Shown here one piece after another: positions 33,782-43,736 of a stretch of 64,000 nt of DNA. This stretch comes from HRBIN30 sp964534275. GTDB lineage: Bacteria > Desulfobacterota > Binatia > HRBIN30. The notes beneath the pieces are model-generated. The model saw only the letters and a list, made by a program, of their open reading frames with translations, made no database searches and was not told the origin of the DNA. The position numbers and the translations under genes were made by a program. Each line of letters begins with the position of its first letter. The stretch's first letter is position 1. The stretch lies in the NCBI GenBank assembly GCA_964534275.1, contig CAZHQG010000005.1:1-64000 (forward strand), in the 5' to 3' direction.

Positions 33782-35506
33782 ATGACGAACACGAAAGCAC
33801 CGACGGTAGCTATGAGCGAAGGCAGCGTTCCGCGCGACTTCATCCGCGAAATCATCGCTTCGGATGTGCGGGCGGGAAAAAACGGCGGGCGGGTCGTTAC
33901 GCGCTTCCCACCGGAGCCAAACGGCTACCTCCATATTGGCCATGCCAAGTCCATTTGCCTCAACTTTGGCGTCGCCCAGGAGTTTGGCGGGGTGTGCCAT
34001 TTGCGCTTCGACGATACCAACCCGGAAAAGGAGGACAAAGAATACGTCGAAGCGATCAAAGAGGATGTCCGCTGGCTGGGTTACGACTGGGGAGACAAGC
34101 TCTTCTTTGCTTCCGATTACTTCGAGCGGCTGTACGACTATGCTGTGGAGCTCATCCGGCGCGGCAAAGCGTACGTTTGCCACTTGAGTACCGAGCAAAT
34201 TCGCGAGTATCGCGGCACGCTCACCGAACCGGGGCGAGAAAGCCCGTATCGCAATCGCAGCGTCGAGGAGAACCTCCGCTTGTTTGCGGAAATGCGGGCA
34301 GGGAAGTTCCGCGAAGGCGAGTGTGTTTTGCGCGCCAAGATTGACATGGCGTCGCCGAATCTCAACCTGCGCGACCCGGTGTTGTATCGCATCAAGTACG
34401 TGCCCCACCACCGCACCGGCACGAAGTGGTGCATTTATCCCATGTACGATTTTGCCCACGCACTTTCCGACATGATCGAAGGGATCACCCACTCGCTGTG
34501 CACGTTAGAGTTCGAGGATCACCGCCCGTTGTACGATTGGTTCCTGGACACTTTGGAAACCCCTTGCCACCCGCAGCAAATTGAATTCGCGCGGCTCAAC
34601 TTAAGCTACACCGTGTTGAGCAAGCGGAAGCTCGTGGAGCTGGTCGAGGGCGGGTATGTGAACGGCTGGGACGATCCCCGCATGCCGACCTTGGCTGGCT
34701 TGCGCCGGCGTGGCGTTCCGCCCGAGGCGATTCGCGATTTCTGCCAGCGGATCGGGGTAGCGAAACGGGACTCCCTGGTCGACATTGCCCTGCTCGAGCA
34801 TTGCATTCGTGAGGACTTGAACCGCCGTGCGCCACGGGTGATGGGAGTTCTGCGGCCCTTGAAAGTCGTGATCGAAAACTATCCGCCGGATCTGGTGGAA
34901 GAAATGGATGCCGTGAACAATCCAGAAGATCCCGCAGCGGGAACGCGCAAGGTGCCGTTCTCGCGCGAGCTGTGGATCGAGGCAGAGGATTTCTCTGAAA
35001 ACCCGCCGAAGAAGTTTTACCGCCTGGCGCCGGGACGCGAGGTGCGGCTTCGTTACGGGTATCTCATCACGTGTCGTGACGTGGTCAAAGATGCTGCGGG
35101 AAATGTCGTGGAGCTGCGGTGCACGTACGATCCGGCTACGCGGGGCGGCGACACTCCCGACGGGCGGAAAGTGAAAGCGACCCTGCATTGGGTGTCCGTG
35201 GCACATGCGATCCCAGCGGAAGTGCGCTTGTACGACCGCCTGTTTACCGTCGAGAACCCCGGGCTGGAACGCGATGGCGTCGATTACAAGAGCTTCCTCA
35301 ACCCGAACTCTTTGCAAGTGATTTCGCACGCCTGGGTAGAACCAAGCCTGGCACAGGCGAAGCCAGGCGAGCGGTATCAGCTCGAACGAATTGGCTATTT
35401 CTGCGTGGATCCAGACACGGAGAAGGCTGGGAAGCTGGTGCTGAACCGCACTGTTACCTTGAAAGATACTTGGGCGCGATTGCAGCAGCGCGGTGCTGTG
35501 GACTGA
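33782..35506 (+). CDS. glnS: Glutaminyl-tRNA synthetase
   Basis: 574 residues, full length for class-I GlnRS. HIGH at residues 51-54 in PPEPNGYLHIGHAKS, ARLNLSYTVLSKRKL with the KMSKS-type loop at about 278-282, VNGWDDPRMPTLAGLRRRG, and a C-terminal beta-barrel anticodon domain (LWIEAEDFSENPPKKFYRL). It attaches glutamine to tRNA-Gln in the cytoplasm. Its presence suggests a direct route for Gln-tRNA; gatCAB is not in view. Followed after 20 bases by an SDR gene. Confidence 0.96.
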   Translation: MTNTKAPTVAMSEGSVPRDFIREIIASDVRAGKNGGRVVTRFPPEPNGYLHIGHAKSICLNFGVAQEFGGVCHLRFDDTNPEKEDKEYVEAIKEDVRWLGYDWGDKLFFASDYFERLYDYAVELIRRGKAYVCHLSTEQIREYRGTLTEPGRESPYRNRSVEENLRLFAEMRAGKFREGECVLRAKIDMASPNLNLRDPVLYRIKYVPHHRTGTKWCIYPMYDFAHALSDMIEGITHSLCTLEFEDHRPLYDWFLDTLETPCHPQQIEFARLNLSYTVLSKRKLVELVEGGYVNGWDDPRMPTLAGLRRRGVPPEAIRDFCQRIGVAKRDSLVDIALLEHCIREDLNRRAPRVMGVLRPLKVVIENYPPDLVEEMDAVNNPEDPAAGTRKVPFSRELWIEAEDFSENPPKKFYRLAPGREVRLRYGYLITCRDVVKDAAGNVVELRCTYDPATRGGDTPDGRKVKATLHWVSVAHAIPAEVRLYDRLFTVENPGLERDGVDYKSFLNPNSLQVISHAWVEPSLAQAKPGERYQLERIGYFCVDPDTEKAGKLVLNRTVTLKDTWARLQQRGAVD

Positions 35507-35526
35507 CTTGGAACGAGGGGAACCCA

Positions 35527-36279
35527 ATGGAGTTACGTTTGGATGGCAAGGTGGCACTAGTGACCGGCGGTTCGCGCGGGATTGGGAAGGCGATCGCGAA
35601 GGCATTTCACGACGCGGGAGCCAAGGTCATGATTTCGGCGCGCAAGGCGGATGAGCTGGTGCACGCTGCCCGCGAGTTAGGGCCGGACGTGGCGTATTGT
35701 GCCGCAAACGCAGGCGATGAGGAGCAAGCTCGGGCGTGCGTGGATGCGACGTTGCAGCGCTTTGGCGCCTTGGACGTCTTGGTCAACAACGCTGCCACAA
35801 ATCCGTACGCTGGACCTTTGATCGAAGCCGACTTGCCTCGATTCGACAAAACGGTGCAGGTGAACTTGCGCGGCCCGTTCGTGTGGACCCAGCTTGCATG
35901 GCGGCACTGGATGAAAGATCACGGGGGCGTTGTGCTGAACATCTCCTCGGTGGGTGGCCTGCAAACAAGCCCGCTGCTGGGCGTGTACAACATTACCAAG
36001 GCCGCACTGATTCACATGACGCGCCAGCTTGCCGCCGAGCTTGGTCCCAAGGTCCGCGTGAACGCGATCGCTCCAGGCTTGGTCCAAACGGACTTTGCGC
36101 GGTTGTTGTGGGAAGAGGGGCGGGGCGAACTTGTTGCAGAACGCTATCCTCTCAAACGTCTCGGCCGGCCGGAAGACGTTGCGGCAGCGGCCCTGTTTTT
36201 GGCCTCCGATGCAGCGAGTTGGATGACCGGGCACACGCTCGTCATCGACGGAGGCGGCTTGGTGGCTTTGCCGATCTAG
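35527..36279 (+). CDS. SDR-family oxidoreductase
   Basis: 250 residues from ATG 35527. Classical short-chain dehydrogenase motifs are VALVTGGSRGIGKAIA (NAD(P) binding), VLVNNAATNPYAG, LNISSVGGLQ with the catalytic Ser, and YNITKAALIHMTRQLA with Tyr/Lys, then VRVNAIAPGLVQTDF. The C-terminal ASWMTGHTLVIDGGGLV is typical of FabG-like members. Substrate not determinable. Likely co-transcribed with glnS and the aminotransferase gene downstream. Confidence 0.9.
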   Translation: MELRLDGKVALVTGGSRGIGKAIAKAFHDAGAKVMISARKADELVHAARELGPDVAYCAANAGDEEQARACVDATLQRFGALDVLVNNAATNPYAGPLIEADLPRFDKTVQVNLRGPFVWTQLAWRHWMKDHGGVVLNISSVGGLQTSPLLGVYNITKAALIHMTRQLAAELGPKVRVNAIAPGLVQTDFARLLWEEGRGELVAERYPLKRLGRPEDVAAAALFLASDAASWMTGHTLVIDGGGLVALPI

Positions 36280-36333
36280 ATTGTCGATCCACCGGCGTGC
36301 GACGGTGCGACGGCACGCCGCTGCGAGGCGGGC

Positions 36334-37524
36334 ATGTGTGCCCGGGACAATGTGGCATCGAGCAAGCCGTTCGATTCGCAAGAGCTTTCAGAGATTCGCA
36401 GCGAATTCCCGGCGTTGCGGCGGTACGTATACCTGGCGTCCAATGGGTTGGGCTTGCTGCCCCGGCGTGCGGCTGCGGCGGCGAAGGCCACGCTCCGGAA
36501 GCTCATGTTGGACGGGATCGTCTTCGAGATTTTCCAGGCACCGAGTCTCGTCGAGAGAGCGCGCGCCCGCGTTGCCGCCTTTTTAGGGGCGAGTGCAGAG
36601 GACGTCGCGTTTTGCCGAAACACCAGCGAAGGCTTGCTTTGGTTTGCGAGTAGTGCGCCGTGGCAGCCCGGAGACGAAGTGTTGCTGGTTTGGGGAAGCC
36701 ATCCCACAACCGTGCTGCCGTTCCTGGTTCGTCAGAATCTGCAAGTGCGTTGGGTGTACCCTCGTGACGGGCGCGTATCGCTGGAGCAGTTCGCACAGGC
36801 GTGGAGTGAGAGAACACGCTGCGTCGTTGTCAGCTGGGTGGAGTTTCATAACGGCTTCCGGCACGACCTGGAAAAATTGGGAACGCTCGTGCAGCAGCGA
36901 GGTGCCTGGCTGGTATGCGATGCGGTGCAAGGTTGGGGCGCGTTGCCGTTTCGTGCGCGGGCTCTCTCGATCGGGGCTGCCGCAGCGGGGGCGCAAAAGT
37001 GGTTGTTGGGCCCACCAGGGATCGGGGTGTTTTACGTCGACAAGTCGTTGCGTGCGCGGATGCGAGTGGAACATGTCGGTGCGGGAAGCCTGGCCGATCC
37101 GCATGAGCCAGAGGGCCCCATCGTTGCCTACGACACGCGCTTTGCATCGTCAGCGCGGCGTTTCGAGGAGGGATCGCGAAATCTTGTGGGCATCGCCGCG
37201 TTGGAACGCTCGGTTCAGTGGCTGGACGAACTCGGGATCGAACGCATCGCGGCTCAAATCCACGCGCTGACGGCCGAACTTGTGGAACGAGTAGGCGAGC
37301 TGGGGTGGACCGTGTCCAGTCCGCGCGGCGCAAACGAATGGTCAGGAATTTTACTGCTGCGTCCTCCCGCCGGAGAGAACGCCGAGCAATGGATGCATCG
37401 ATTGCACGAGCAGCACATCGCGATCAACCACCGCGAGGGTTGCTTGCATCTGGGAGTACACTTCTACAACTCCGTCGAAGACCTCGATGCACTGGTCGCA
37501 GCGCTTGCCCACAGGGCGCGCTGA
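36334..37524 (+). CDS. Class-V aminotransferase-fold PLP enzyme
   Basis: 396 residues. RYVYLASNGLGLLP, DVAFCRNTSEGLLWFAS, CVVVSWVEFHNGFRHDL, GAWLVCDAVQGWGALPF (Asp/Gln that contact PLP) and AAAGAQKWLLGPPGIGVFYVD with the Schiff-base Lys fit the isopenicillin-N-epimerase/cysteine-desulfurase-like subgroup. The C-terminal small domain contains INHREGCLHLGVHFYN. It lacks the desulfurase Cys loop, so sulfur mobilisation is not implied. Function is probably an amino-acid aminotransferase, lyase or epimerase. Confidence 0.87.
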   Translation: MCARDNVASSKPFDSQELSEIRSEFPALRRYVYLASNGLGLLPRRAAAAAKATLRKLMLDGIVFEIFQAPSLVERARARVAAFLGASAEDVAFCRNTSEGLLWFASSAPWQPGDEVLLVWGSHPTTVLPFLVRQNLQVRWVYPRDGRVSLEQFAQAWSERTRCVVVSWVEFHNGFRHDLEKLGTLVQQRGAWLVCDAVQGWGALPFRARALSIGAAAAGAQKWLLGPPGIGVFYVDKSLRARMRVEHVGAGSLADPHEPEGPIVAYDTRFASSARRFEEGSRNLVGIAALERSVQWLDELGIERIAAQIHALTAELVERVGELGWTVSSPRGANEWSGILLLRPPAGENAEQWMHRLHEQHIAINHREGCLHLGVHFYNSVEDLDALVAALAHRAR

Positions 37525-37747
37525 GCAGGCCGAAGGCATCCGCACAAGAGCGCGTTCGCTAGCGGGTATAGTCGTCCCGCCGCACGCTCGAGAAGGTGGC
37601 GTTCGGACGGGTCGAGGGACTCCTAGTTTGGTCGTGCCCGCTTGCGCTCGTTCGTAAGGGCGCTTTCGAGCTAGGATGTGTTTGTCGCAATAGCGACGAG
37701 CGAATGATTGGTTGTTGCTTCGGTGGCCGCTGCTAATCTGGGGGTCC

Positions 37748-38074
37748 ATGGGCGAGCGGCGACCTGAATGGGAAGGTGAGGTCTCCACAACCCCGAAAAC
37801 CAAAACCCGGCGCAAGCTGGAACAACCGAAGCTGTACAAGGTGCTCCTACATAACGACGACTACACGACGATGGAGTTTGTCGTGTACGTGTTGATGACC
37901 ATCTTTCATCGGTCGGAGACCGAGGCGGTTCGCATCATGCTGCACGTACACCACAACGGCATCGGCGTCGCTGGTGTCTATCCGCGCGAAATCGCCGAAA
38001 CGCGAGTAGCCCAAGTCGAGGCTCTAGCGCGCCAGCACGAGTACCCGCTACGCTGCAGCATCGAGGAGGCTTGA
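37748..38074 (+). CDS. clpS: ATP-dependent Clp protease adaptor ClpS
   Basis: 108 residues from ATG 37748. The core LYKVLLHNDDYTTMEFVVYVLMTIF and the N-degron pocket, with ETRVAQVEALARQHEYPLRC at the end, are intact. ClpS delivers N-end-rule substrates to ClpA. A basic disordered tail of about 30 residues precedes the core. The stop is 2 bases before the clpA ATG, the usual clpS-clpA operon. Confidence 0.95.
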   Translation: MGERRPEWEGEVSTTPKTKTRRKLEQPKLYKVLLHNDDYTTMEFVVYVLMTIFHRSETEAVRIMLHVHHNGIGVAGVYPREIAETRVAQVEALARQHEYPLRCSIEEA

Positions 38075-38076
38075 AG

Positions 38077-40380
38077 ATGCGCATCAGCCGCGAACTGGAA
38101 ATTTCTCTTGCTCTGGCGTTTAACGAGGCACGACGACGCCGACACGAATTCGTGTGCATCGAACACCTCCTCTATGCCTTGCTCCATGATGAAGACATCA
38201 TCGACATCATTCGGCACTGTGGCGGCGACGTGGACGCGTTGAAGCGCGCCCTGGAAAACTTTTTCGATCGCCATCTCGAGCGCGTGCCCGACGGATTGCC
38301 TGTGCAGCCCCAGCAAACCACAGGGTTTCAACGTGTTTTGCAGCGCGCTGCTGCACACGTGCAGTCTGCCGGGAAAGAGGAGATTCAGGCCCGCAACGTG
38401 CTGGTGGCTATTTTTCGAGAGCAGGACTCCCATGCTGCGTACTTTATGGAGCAGCAGGGAATCACCCGCTTGGATGTGCTGAACTATATCTCGCACGGGG
38501 TTTCCAAAATCTTCGAAGATAATTTTTCACGGTTGCCGGCAGGCGACGAGGACGACGACGAAGAAGAGCTCGAAGGAGAGCCGCGCAAAGGGCGGGACCC
38601 GCTTGCCTTGTTCACAACCGAGCTGGTTGCCAAGGCGGCGGCTGGCAAGATCGACCCGATCATTGGTCGCGAGCAGGAGCTAGCGCGCACCGCACACGTG
38701 CTGTGCCGCCGTCGCAAGAACAATCCGGTGTTCGTCGGCGAGCCTGGTGTGGGGAAAACGGCATTGGCTGAAGGCTTGGCACTCATGATTCACCGCGGGA
38801 AGGTTCCGCGTTCGCTGCAGAACGCCAAAATTTACGCACTGGATATGGGAGCACTGTTGGCGGGCACCCGGTTTCGCGGTGACTTCGAGCAACGATTGAA
38901 GGGCGTGATTGCCGGGCTGCGTAAGCAGCCGAACGCGATTTTGTTTATCGACGAAATCCACACTTTGGTCGGCGCTGGTGCTGCGAGCGGCGGTTCCCTG
39001 GATGCTTCGAACATCCTCAAGCCGGCTTTGCAGGCCGGAGAATTGCGTTGCATTGGAGCAACCACGTATCAGGACTACAAAAATTACTTCGAGCGCGACC
39101 GGGCTCTAGCGCGCCGGTTCCAAAAGATCGAAATTGCCGAACCGACCGTAGAGCAGACCCTCGAAATCGTGCGGGGCTTGAAGAAACACTACGAACGCCA
39201 CCATGGCGTGACGTACACGCGCGGCGCGTTGAAGGCGGCTGTGGAGCTTGCGGCCAGGTATATCAACGATCGCCATCTCCCCGACAAGGCGCTGGACGTC
39301 ATCGACGAGGCCGGCGCGAAACTGCAAGCGGAGGGCGGCCCCACGCAACGACGTCGTGTCGTGCGGGTGAAAGACGTGGAACAAATCGTGGCTCAGATGG
39401 CGAAGATCCCGCCCCGTTCCGTGTCGGTATCGGACCGTGAACGGCTGCAAACCTTAGAGCGCGATTTGAAGCTCTCGGTGTTTGGTCAGGACGAGGCCAT
39501 CCACACGCTTGCGTCGGCGATCAAATTGGCGCGAGCAGGATTAGGGCAGCCGGAAAAGCCGGTGGGCTGCTTCTTGTTTGCGGGACCGACCGGAGTGGGG
39601 AAAACGGAAGTTGCCAAGCAGCTCGCGTCGACCTTGGGGATCGAGTTCATCCGCTTCGACATGAGCGAATACATGGAGGCCCATACGGTGTCTCGCTTGA
39701 TCGGTGCTCCCCCGGGCTACGTTGGCTTCGACCAGGGCGGGCTGCTCACGGATGCAATTCGCAAAACCCCCCACGCAGTGCTGTTGTTGGACGAAATCGA
39801 GAAGGCCCACCCAAATCTGTTCAACATTCTTTTGCAGGTGATGGATCACGCCACGCTGACCGACAACAACGGCCGCAAGGCGGATTTCCGGAACGTCATC
39901 TTGATCATGACGACAAACGCGGGCGCTCAGGAAATGGCCGCGGCTCCCATCGGATTCGGGGGACGGTCGAACGAGCACAGGAGCCAAGAAGCCTTGGAGC
40001 GCTTGTTTAGCCCTGAGTTCCGCAACCGTTTGGATGCAATCATTCACTTCAAGCCATTGACCCCCGACGTCGTCGAGAAAGTGGTGGACAAATTCATCGC
40101 TCAGCTCGACGCCCAACTCAACGAACGGCAAGTGTTCTTGCAGATTACACCGGCTGCGCGGCAGTATTTGGCGGAAAAAGGGTACGACCGTGCATTCGGT
40201 GCGCGGCCGATGGCGCGCTTGATCCAAACCGAAATTAAGCGCGTATTGGCCGACGAGATCTTGTTTGGGCGCTTGCAGAATGGCGGTCGTGTCGAGGTGG
40301 ATGCCGTGGGCGGTAGGCTCGCCTTCCGCTACTTGCCTCTTTCCGAAGCGCGGCCGGTGGGCGCAGCCGACATCGATTGA
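38077..40380 (+). CDS. clpA: ATP-dependent Clp protease ATP-binding subunit ClpA
   Basis: 767 residues from ATG 38077, with GAGGAGG ending 6 bases before. The N-domain that docks ClpS (ISLALAFNEARRRRHEFVCIEHLL-type, residues 1-150) is followed by an acidic linker DEDDDEEELEGE. AAA module 1: GEPGVGKTALAEG and NAILFIDEIHTLVGAG. AAA module 2: FAGPTGVGKTEVAKQL, VLLLDEIEKAHP and the arginine finger region FSPEFRNRLDAI. It unfolds proteins for ClpP in the cytoplasm. clpP is not in this window. Confidence 0.96.
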   Translation: MRISRELEISLALAFNEARRRRHEFVCIEHLLYALLHDEDIIDIIRHCGGDVDALKRALENFFDRHLERVPDGLPVQPQQTTGFQRVLQRAAAHVQSAGKEEIQARNVLVAIFREQDSHAAYFMEQQGITRLDVLNYISHGVSKIFEDNFSRLPAGDEDDDEEELEGEPRKGRDPLALFTTELVAKAAAGKIDPIIGREQELARTAHVLCRRRKNNPVFVGEPGVGKTALAEGLALMIHRGKVPRSLQNAKIYALDMGALLAGTRFRGDFEQRLKGVIAGLRKQPNAILFIDEIHTLVGAGAASGGSLDASNILKPALQAGELRCIGATTYQDYKNYFERDRALARRFQKIEIAEPTVEQTLEIVRGLKKHYERHHGVTYTRGALKAAVELAARYINDRHLPDKALDVIDEAGAKLQAEGGPTQRRRVVRVKDVEQIVAQMAKIPPRSVSVSDRERLQTLERDLKLSVFGQDEAIHTLASAIKLARAGLGQPEKPVGCFLFAGPTGVGKTEVAKQLASTLGIEFIRFDMSEYMEAHTVSRLIGAPPGYVGFDQGGLLTDAIRKTPHAVLLLDEIEKAHPNLFNILLQVMDHATLTDNNGRKADFRNVILIMTTNAGAQEMAAAPIGFGGRSNEHRSQEALERLFSPEFRNRLDAIIHFKPLTPDVVEKVVDKFIAQLDAQLNERQVFLQITPAARQYLAEKGYDRAFGARPMARLIQTEIKRVLADEILFGRLQNGGRVEVDAVGGRLAFRYLPLSEARPVGAADID

Positions 40381-40550
40381 CTAGCCTCGGGGCAAACCTG
40401 AGCTTTTCCGTTGGCGTTCCGCGCCCGTAAGAGACCGCAGGTTTAGCTGGAATCTTCGGATCTGAAGGAAGGGCCGCTTCCAGCTTGAGTGTGGAGCTCC
40501 TGAGCAAAGCCCCGTTGCAATGGGCGGGTCGTGCGGGCAAGGACAACACC

Positions 40551-41315
40551 ATGAGAACGCGTCGGGTCGCGAGCATCGCTGCGCTCCTTGTGGTGTTTTG
40601 GGGGGCAAGCGCAGCACTCGGGCGCTGGGAGAGCGAGCGAGACAACAAGAGCGAGGCAGAGCTCGCCCAACTGGACGAGCGGAAACTCTTCGAAGAAGCG
40701 TTTGACGTGTGCGTCCGCCGTGCGGTGCTTGCAAAGGGTCCCCGTGGGGGAGCTACTGAGGCCACCCTGGCGGCAGCCGAAGAGTACCTGTTGCGCATCG
40801 AGGCGACTGTACGGCAAAAGACAGGCACTGTTCCTGGGTGGTTACGCGACCTCTCCTTCGCGCGTTCGACAAAAGACTGCCAAAATGTGTTCCGAGCGTT
40901 CTTGAGCGGAGAAACTGCTCCTGAAACGAAACCGGCGCCCGTTACTCCAGGCGTTTCGGAAACGAAGCCCACGAGTACCCCCCGAGCGACTCCGCGTCCG
41001 ACGCCGGCGAGTGCTCAGAAACCCGTCCCGAAAAAGATGCCCAACGGGCCGCGTTGGCAAGGTGTTCCACCGACACCCACTAGAGTGATCCGGGTTCCTG
41101 CATTCCCTTTGCTGTGGGAAACTCCGACACCCGCGCGCGTAGCGCCCCTGCCCCCACCTAGAACGCCGAAGGGCGCAGCAAGTCCAAGAGCGAAGCGTAC
41201 AGGCGTTGCTCCAGAACGTGCGGTTCCAGGGGTGGCCGCCCCCACCAGGCCCCCGCGGCCCTCGCCCCGCACGTCCGAAGAAGTCACGGATGAATTACCC
41301 CCGTGGTTTCGTTGA
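40551..41315 (+). CDS. Secreted Pro/Thr-rich protein of unknown function
   Basis: 254 residues from ATG 40551. Signal peptide about 1-25 (ASIAALLVVFWGASAALG), a helical domain of about 95 residues with two Cys (FDVCVRRAV, TKDCQNVFRAFL), and a long Pro/Thr/Arg tail (about 125-254) with PTPTRVIRVP, PPPRTPKG and TRPPRPSPR segments. The tail resembles a wall-spanning or envelope linker. No known domain. It follows clpA by 170 bases on the same strand but has no evident functional link. Confidence 0.62.
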   Translation: MRTRRVASIAALLVVFWGASAALGRWESERDNKSEAELAQLDERKLFEEAFDVCVRRAVLAKGPRGGATEATLAAAEEYLLRIEATVRQKTGTVPGWLRDLSFARSTKDCQNVFRAFLSGETAPETKPAPVTPGVSETKPTSTPRATPRPTPASAQKPVPKKMPNGPRWQGVPPTPTRVIRVPAFPLLWETPTPARVAPLPPPRTPKGAASPRAKRTGVAPERAVPGVAAPTRPPRPSPRTSEEVTDELPPWFR

Positions 41316-41702
41316 AGCGGGTCTTTGGGTTGCCGTGTGGCGAGCGGTAAGCCCGAGTTGAAGAGGAGGCTCCGCCCGACACACCATGCCCCTGCGTCTT
41401 GGTTGGTGTTCGGGGGCGGCAAAGCGACCGCTCGGCAGCCGCTGGACGACAGAATGACCTCGTGCAGCCCACCGGTACCCCGGTACGTCGCACGATACAC
41501 GGCCCGAGGCGTGGCCGCGACGGAGAGGCGTTGGTTGGAGGAAGCCGAGAAATCCTCTGTGGTCGAGCACGCGCTGGGTCTTGTTCGGTGAGCACCCAGG
41601 GGGAAACCGCCTGCGGCATTTTGCCGGCAGCCGTCCTTCCTACTGTGTGGATATGTCCCGTCAGGCGGAGCCGGTGCGCTGCCGCACGTTCAAGAATGAC
41701 AG
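41316..41702. other. Intergenic, convergent region
   Basis: No gene supported on either strand; only Arg-rich chance frames. It lies between the stops of the Pro-rich protein and cstA. A short near-palindrome CTGCGGCATTTTGCCGGCAG occurs around 41610-41630 and could end the cstA transcript, but with one bulge and no T-run this is weak. Confidence 0.4.
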
Positions 41703-43736
41703 CTAGTCGGTAGCTGGAGCAGTTGCAGGTTGTGCGGGTCTAGTTTGCCACGCCCGTACCCACACCTTGGCAGCCTCGAAGAGAATCAGCGCTACGAGGA
41801 AAAGAAACAAGCCTGTTACCGCAGCATCGAGCCGCAGGTTGAAGATTTGGGCCTTGGTGGCTCGCATCTTCTCCACCGCAATTGCGCCAGAAGAAAGCTG
41901 GCTTTCGAGGAACTGTGCTTGTGCGAGAAAGCCCAAGTTGGGGTCGGAAGAGAACATTTTCTGGTAGCCCGCAGTGAAGGTAACCACCAGCAGCCAGGTG
42001 AGCGGAATCAATGTGACCCAGAGGTAGCGGGTCTTCCCTTCCCGCACGAGAATCGTCGTCATGACCACCAGCGCAATGGCTGCAAGCAGCTGATTGGCGA
42101 TGCCAAACAAGGGCCAGAGGATGTTGATCCCACCTAGCGGATCTACCACTCCCTGATACAGGAAGTACCCCCAGGCCGCGACCACCAGTGTGCTGGTGAG
42201 CAGAATGCTTGGATACCACGCGGTGCGACCGAGCGCTGGCCAAAGGTTCCCGAGCAGGTCTTGCAACATGAAGCGCCCCACCCGGGTGCCAGCATCGAGG
42301 GTCGTCAGAATGAACAGCGCTTCGAACATGATTGCGAAGTGGTACCAAAGCGCGATTGCAGTTCCGTTCAACGCATTTGCGAAAATATGTGCCATTCCCA
42401 CGGCCAAGCTGGGTGCGCCTCCAGTGCGCGCGAACACCGTATGCTCTCCGATGTCCCGTGCCAGCTGCTCCATTTCTTCCACGGTGACCGGAAATCCCCA
42501 CGATGTGATCTTTGCGATGGCAACCACCGGATCGGAGCCGACAACTCCAGCAGGACTATTGATCGCGAAATACACCCCAGGCTTGAGCGATGCGGCTGCA
42601 ATCATAGCCATGATGGCCACGAACGACTCCAACAGCATACACCCGTATCCGATCATGGGCGCGTCGGTTTCGCGGCGCAGCAATTTGGGAGTTGTCCCCG
42701 ACGAAATAAGCGAGTGGAAGCCCGAGATCGCGCCACAGGCAATCGTGATGAAACAGAAGGGAAAGACTTTTCCGGCGAAGATTGGCCCCGTGCCGTCAAC
42801 GAATTGGGTTACGGCCGGCAGCTCGATTTGCGGACGCATCACGAGAATGCCGAGAGCTAGCGCGAAGACTGTGCCGAGTTTGACAAAGGTGGATAGGTAA
42901 TCGCGCGGAGCGAGCAGAAGCCACACGGGCACGACCGAGGCAGCAAACCCGTATAGAATGATGGCCCATGCGAGCTGCGTTCCCGTGAGGGTAAACATCG
43001 GCCCGAACACGGGATGCTGATCGACCCACCGTCCCCCAATCAGGGCAAGGAATAAGAGCACGAGCCCTAAAATCGTTCCACCGAGGACATCGTGGGGGCG
43101 GACCCACCGCATATATGCACCCATGATCATGGCAATGGGAATCGTGGCGCCCACCGTAAACGTGCCCCACGGGCTGTGGCGGAGCGCGTTGACGACAACC
43201 AGAGCCAGCACCGCAATGAGAATGATCATGATGGAAAACACTCCCACTAGCGCTGCAAAGCCACCGATCGGGCCGATTTCGTCTTTGGCCATTTGCCCGA
43301 GCGAGCGACCTCCACGTCTCAGGCTACCGCACAGCACACAGAAGTCCTGTACGGCGCCCCCGAGCACGACCCCAGCAAGGATCCACAGCGTACCCGGCAA
43401 ATAACCAAATTGTGCGGCCAGAGTTGGTCCGATGAGTGGTCCCGGACCCGCAATGGCCGCGAAGTGGTGACCGAAAACGACCCACCGGTTCGTGGGTACG
43501 AAGTCACGACCGTCGTTAATGACCTCCGCAGGAGTAGGTCGGCAAGCATCCAGCGCGAATACCTTGGCCGCAAGGAAAGCGCTGTAAAAGCGATACGCAA
43601 CCGCGTATACAGCGACGGCCGCAACGAGAAACCAAACTGCGTTGACGGTCTCACCGCGCCACACCGCAATGGTCGCTAAGGCATACGCGCCAGCGAGTCC
43701 GACTCCAATCCATCCTAATGCCCGCAACAGTCGCAT
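41703..43736 (-). CDS. cstA: CstA-family carbon starvation/pyruvate transporter
   Basis: 677 residues with roughly 16-18 hydrophobic segments, the size of CstA/BtsT. Diagnostic blocks are GRDFVPTNRWVVFGHHFAAIAGPGP-type (conserved FGHHFAAIAGPGPLIGP), VQDFCVLCGSLRRGGRSLGQM, CGAISGFHSLISSGTTPKLL, and YGCMLLESFVAIMAMIAA. It takes up pyruvate or peptides/amino acids across the inner membrane, induced by carbon shortage in enteric bacteria. E. coli cstA is CRP-dependent; I see no TGTGA-N6-TCACA site in the 350 bases upstream here. A short Ala/Pro tail ends the protein. Confidence 0.93.
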   Translation of the reverse strand: MRLLRALGWIGVGLAGAYALATIAVWRGETVNAVWFLVAAVAVYAVAYRFYSAFLAAKVFALDACRPTPAEVINDGRDFVPTNRWVVFGHHFAAIAGPGPLIGPTLAAQFGYLPGTLWILAGVVLGGAVQDFCVLCGSLRRGGRSLGQMAKDEIGPIGGFAALVGVFSIMIILIAVLALVVVNALRHSPWGTFTVGATIPIAMIMGAYMRWVRPHDVLGGTILGLVLLFLALIGGRWVDQHPVFGPMFTLTGTQLAWAIILYGFAASVVPVWLLLAPRDYLSTFVKLGTVFALALGILVMRPQIELPAVTQFVDGTGPIFAGKVFPFCFITIACGAISGFHSLISSGTTPKLLRRETDAPMIGYGCMLLESFVAIMAMIAAASLKPGVYFAINSPAGVVGSDPVVAIAKITSWGFPVTVEEMEQLARDIGEHTVFARTGGAPSLAVGMAHIFANALNGTAIALWYHFAIMFEALFILTTLDAGTRVGRFMLQDLLGNLWPALGRTAWYPSILLTSTLVVAAWGYFLYQGVVDPLGGINILWPLFGIANQLLAAIALVVMTTILVREGKTRYLWVTLIPLTWLLVVTFTAGYQKMFSSDPNLGFLAQAQFLESQLSSGAIAVEKMRATKAQIFNLRLDAAVTGLFLFLVALILFEAAKVWVRAWQTRPAQPATAPATD

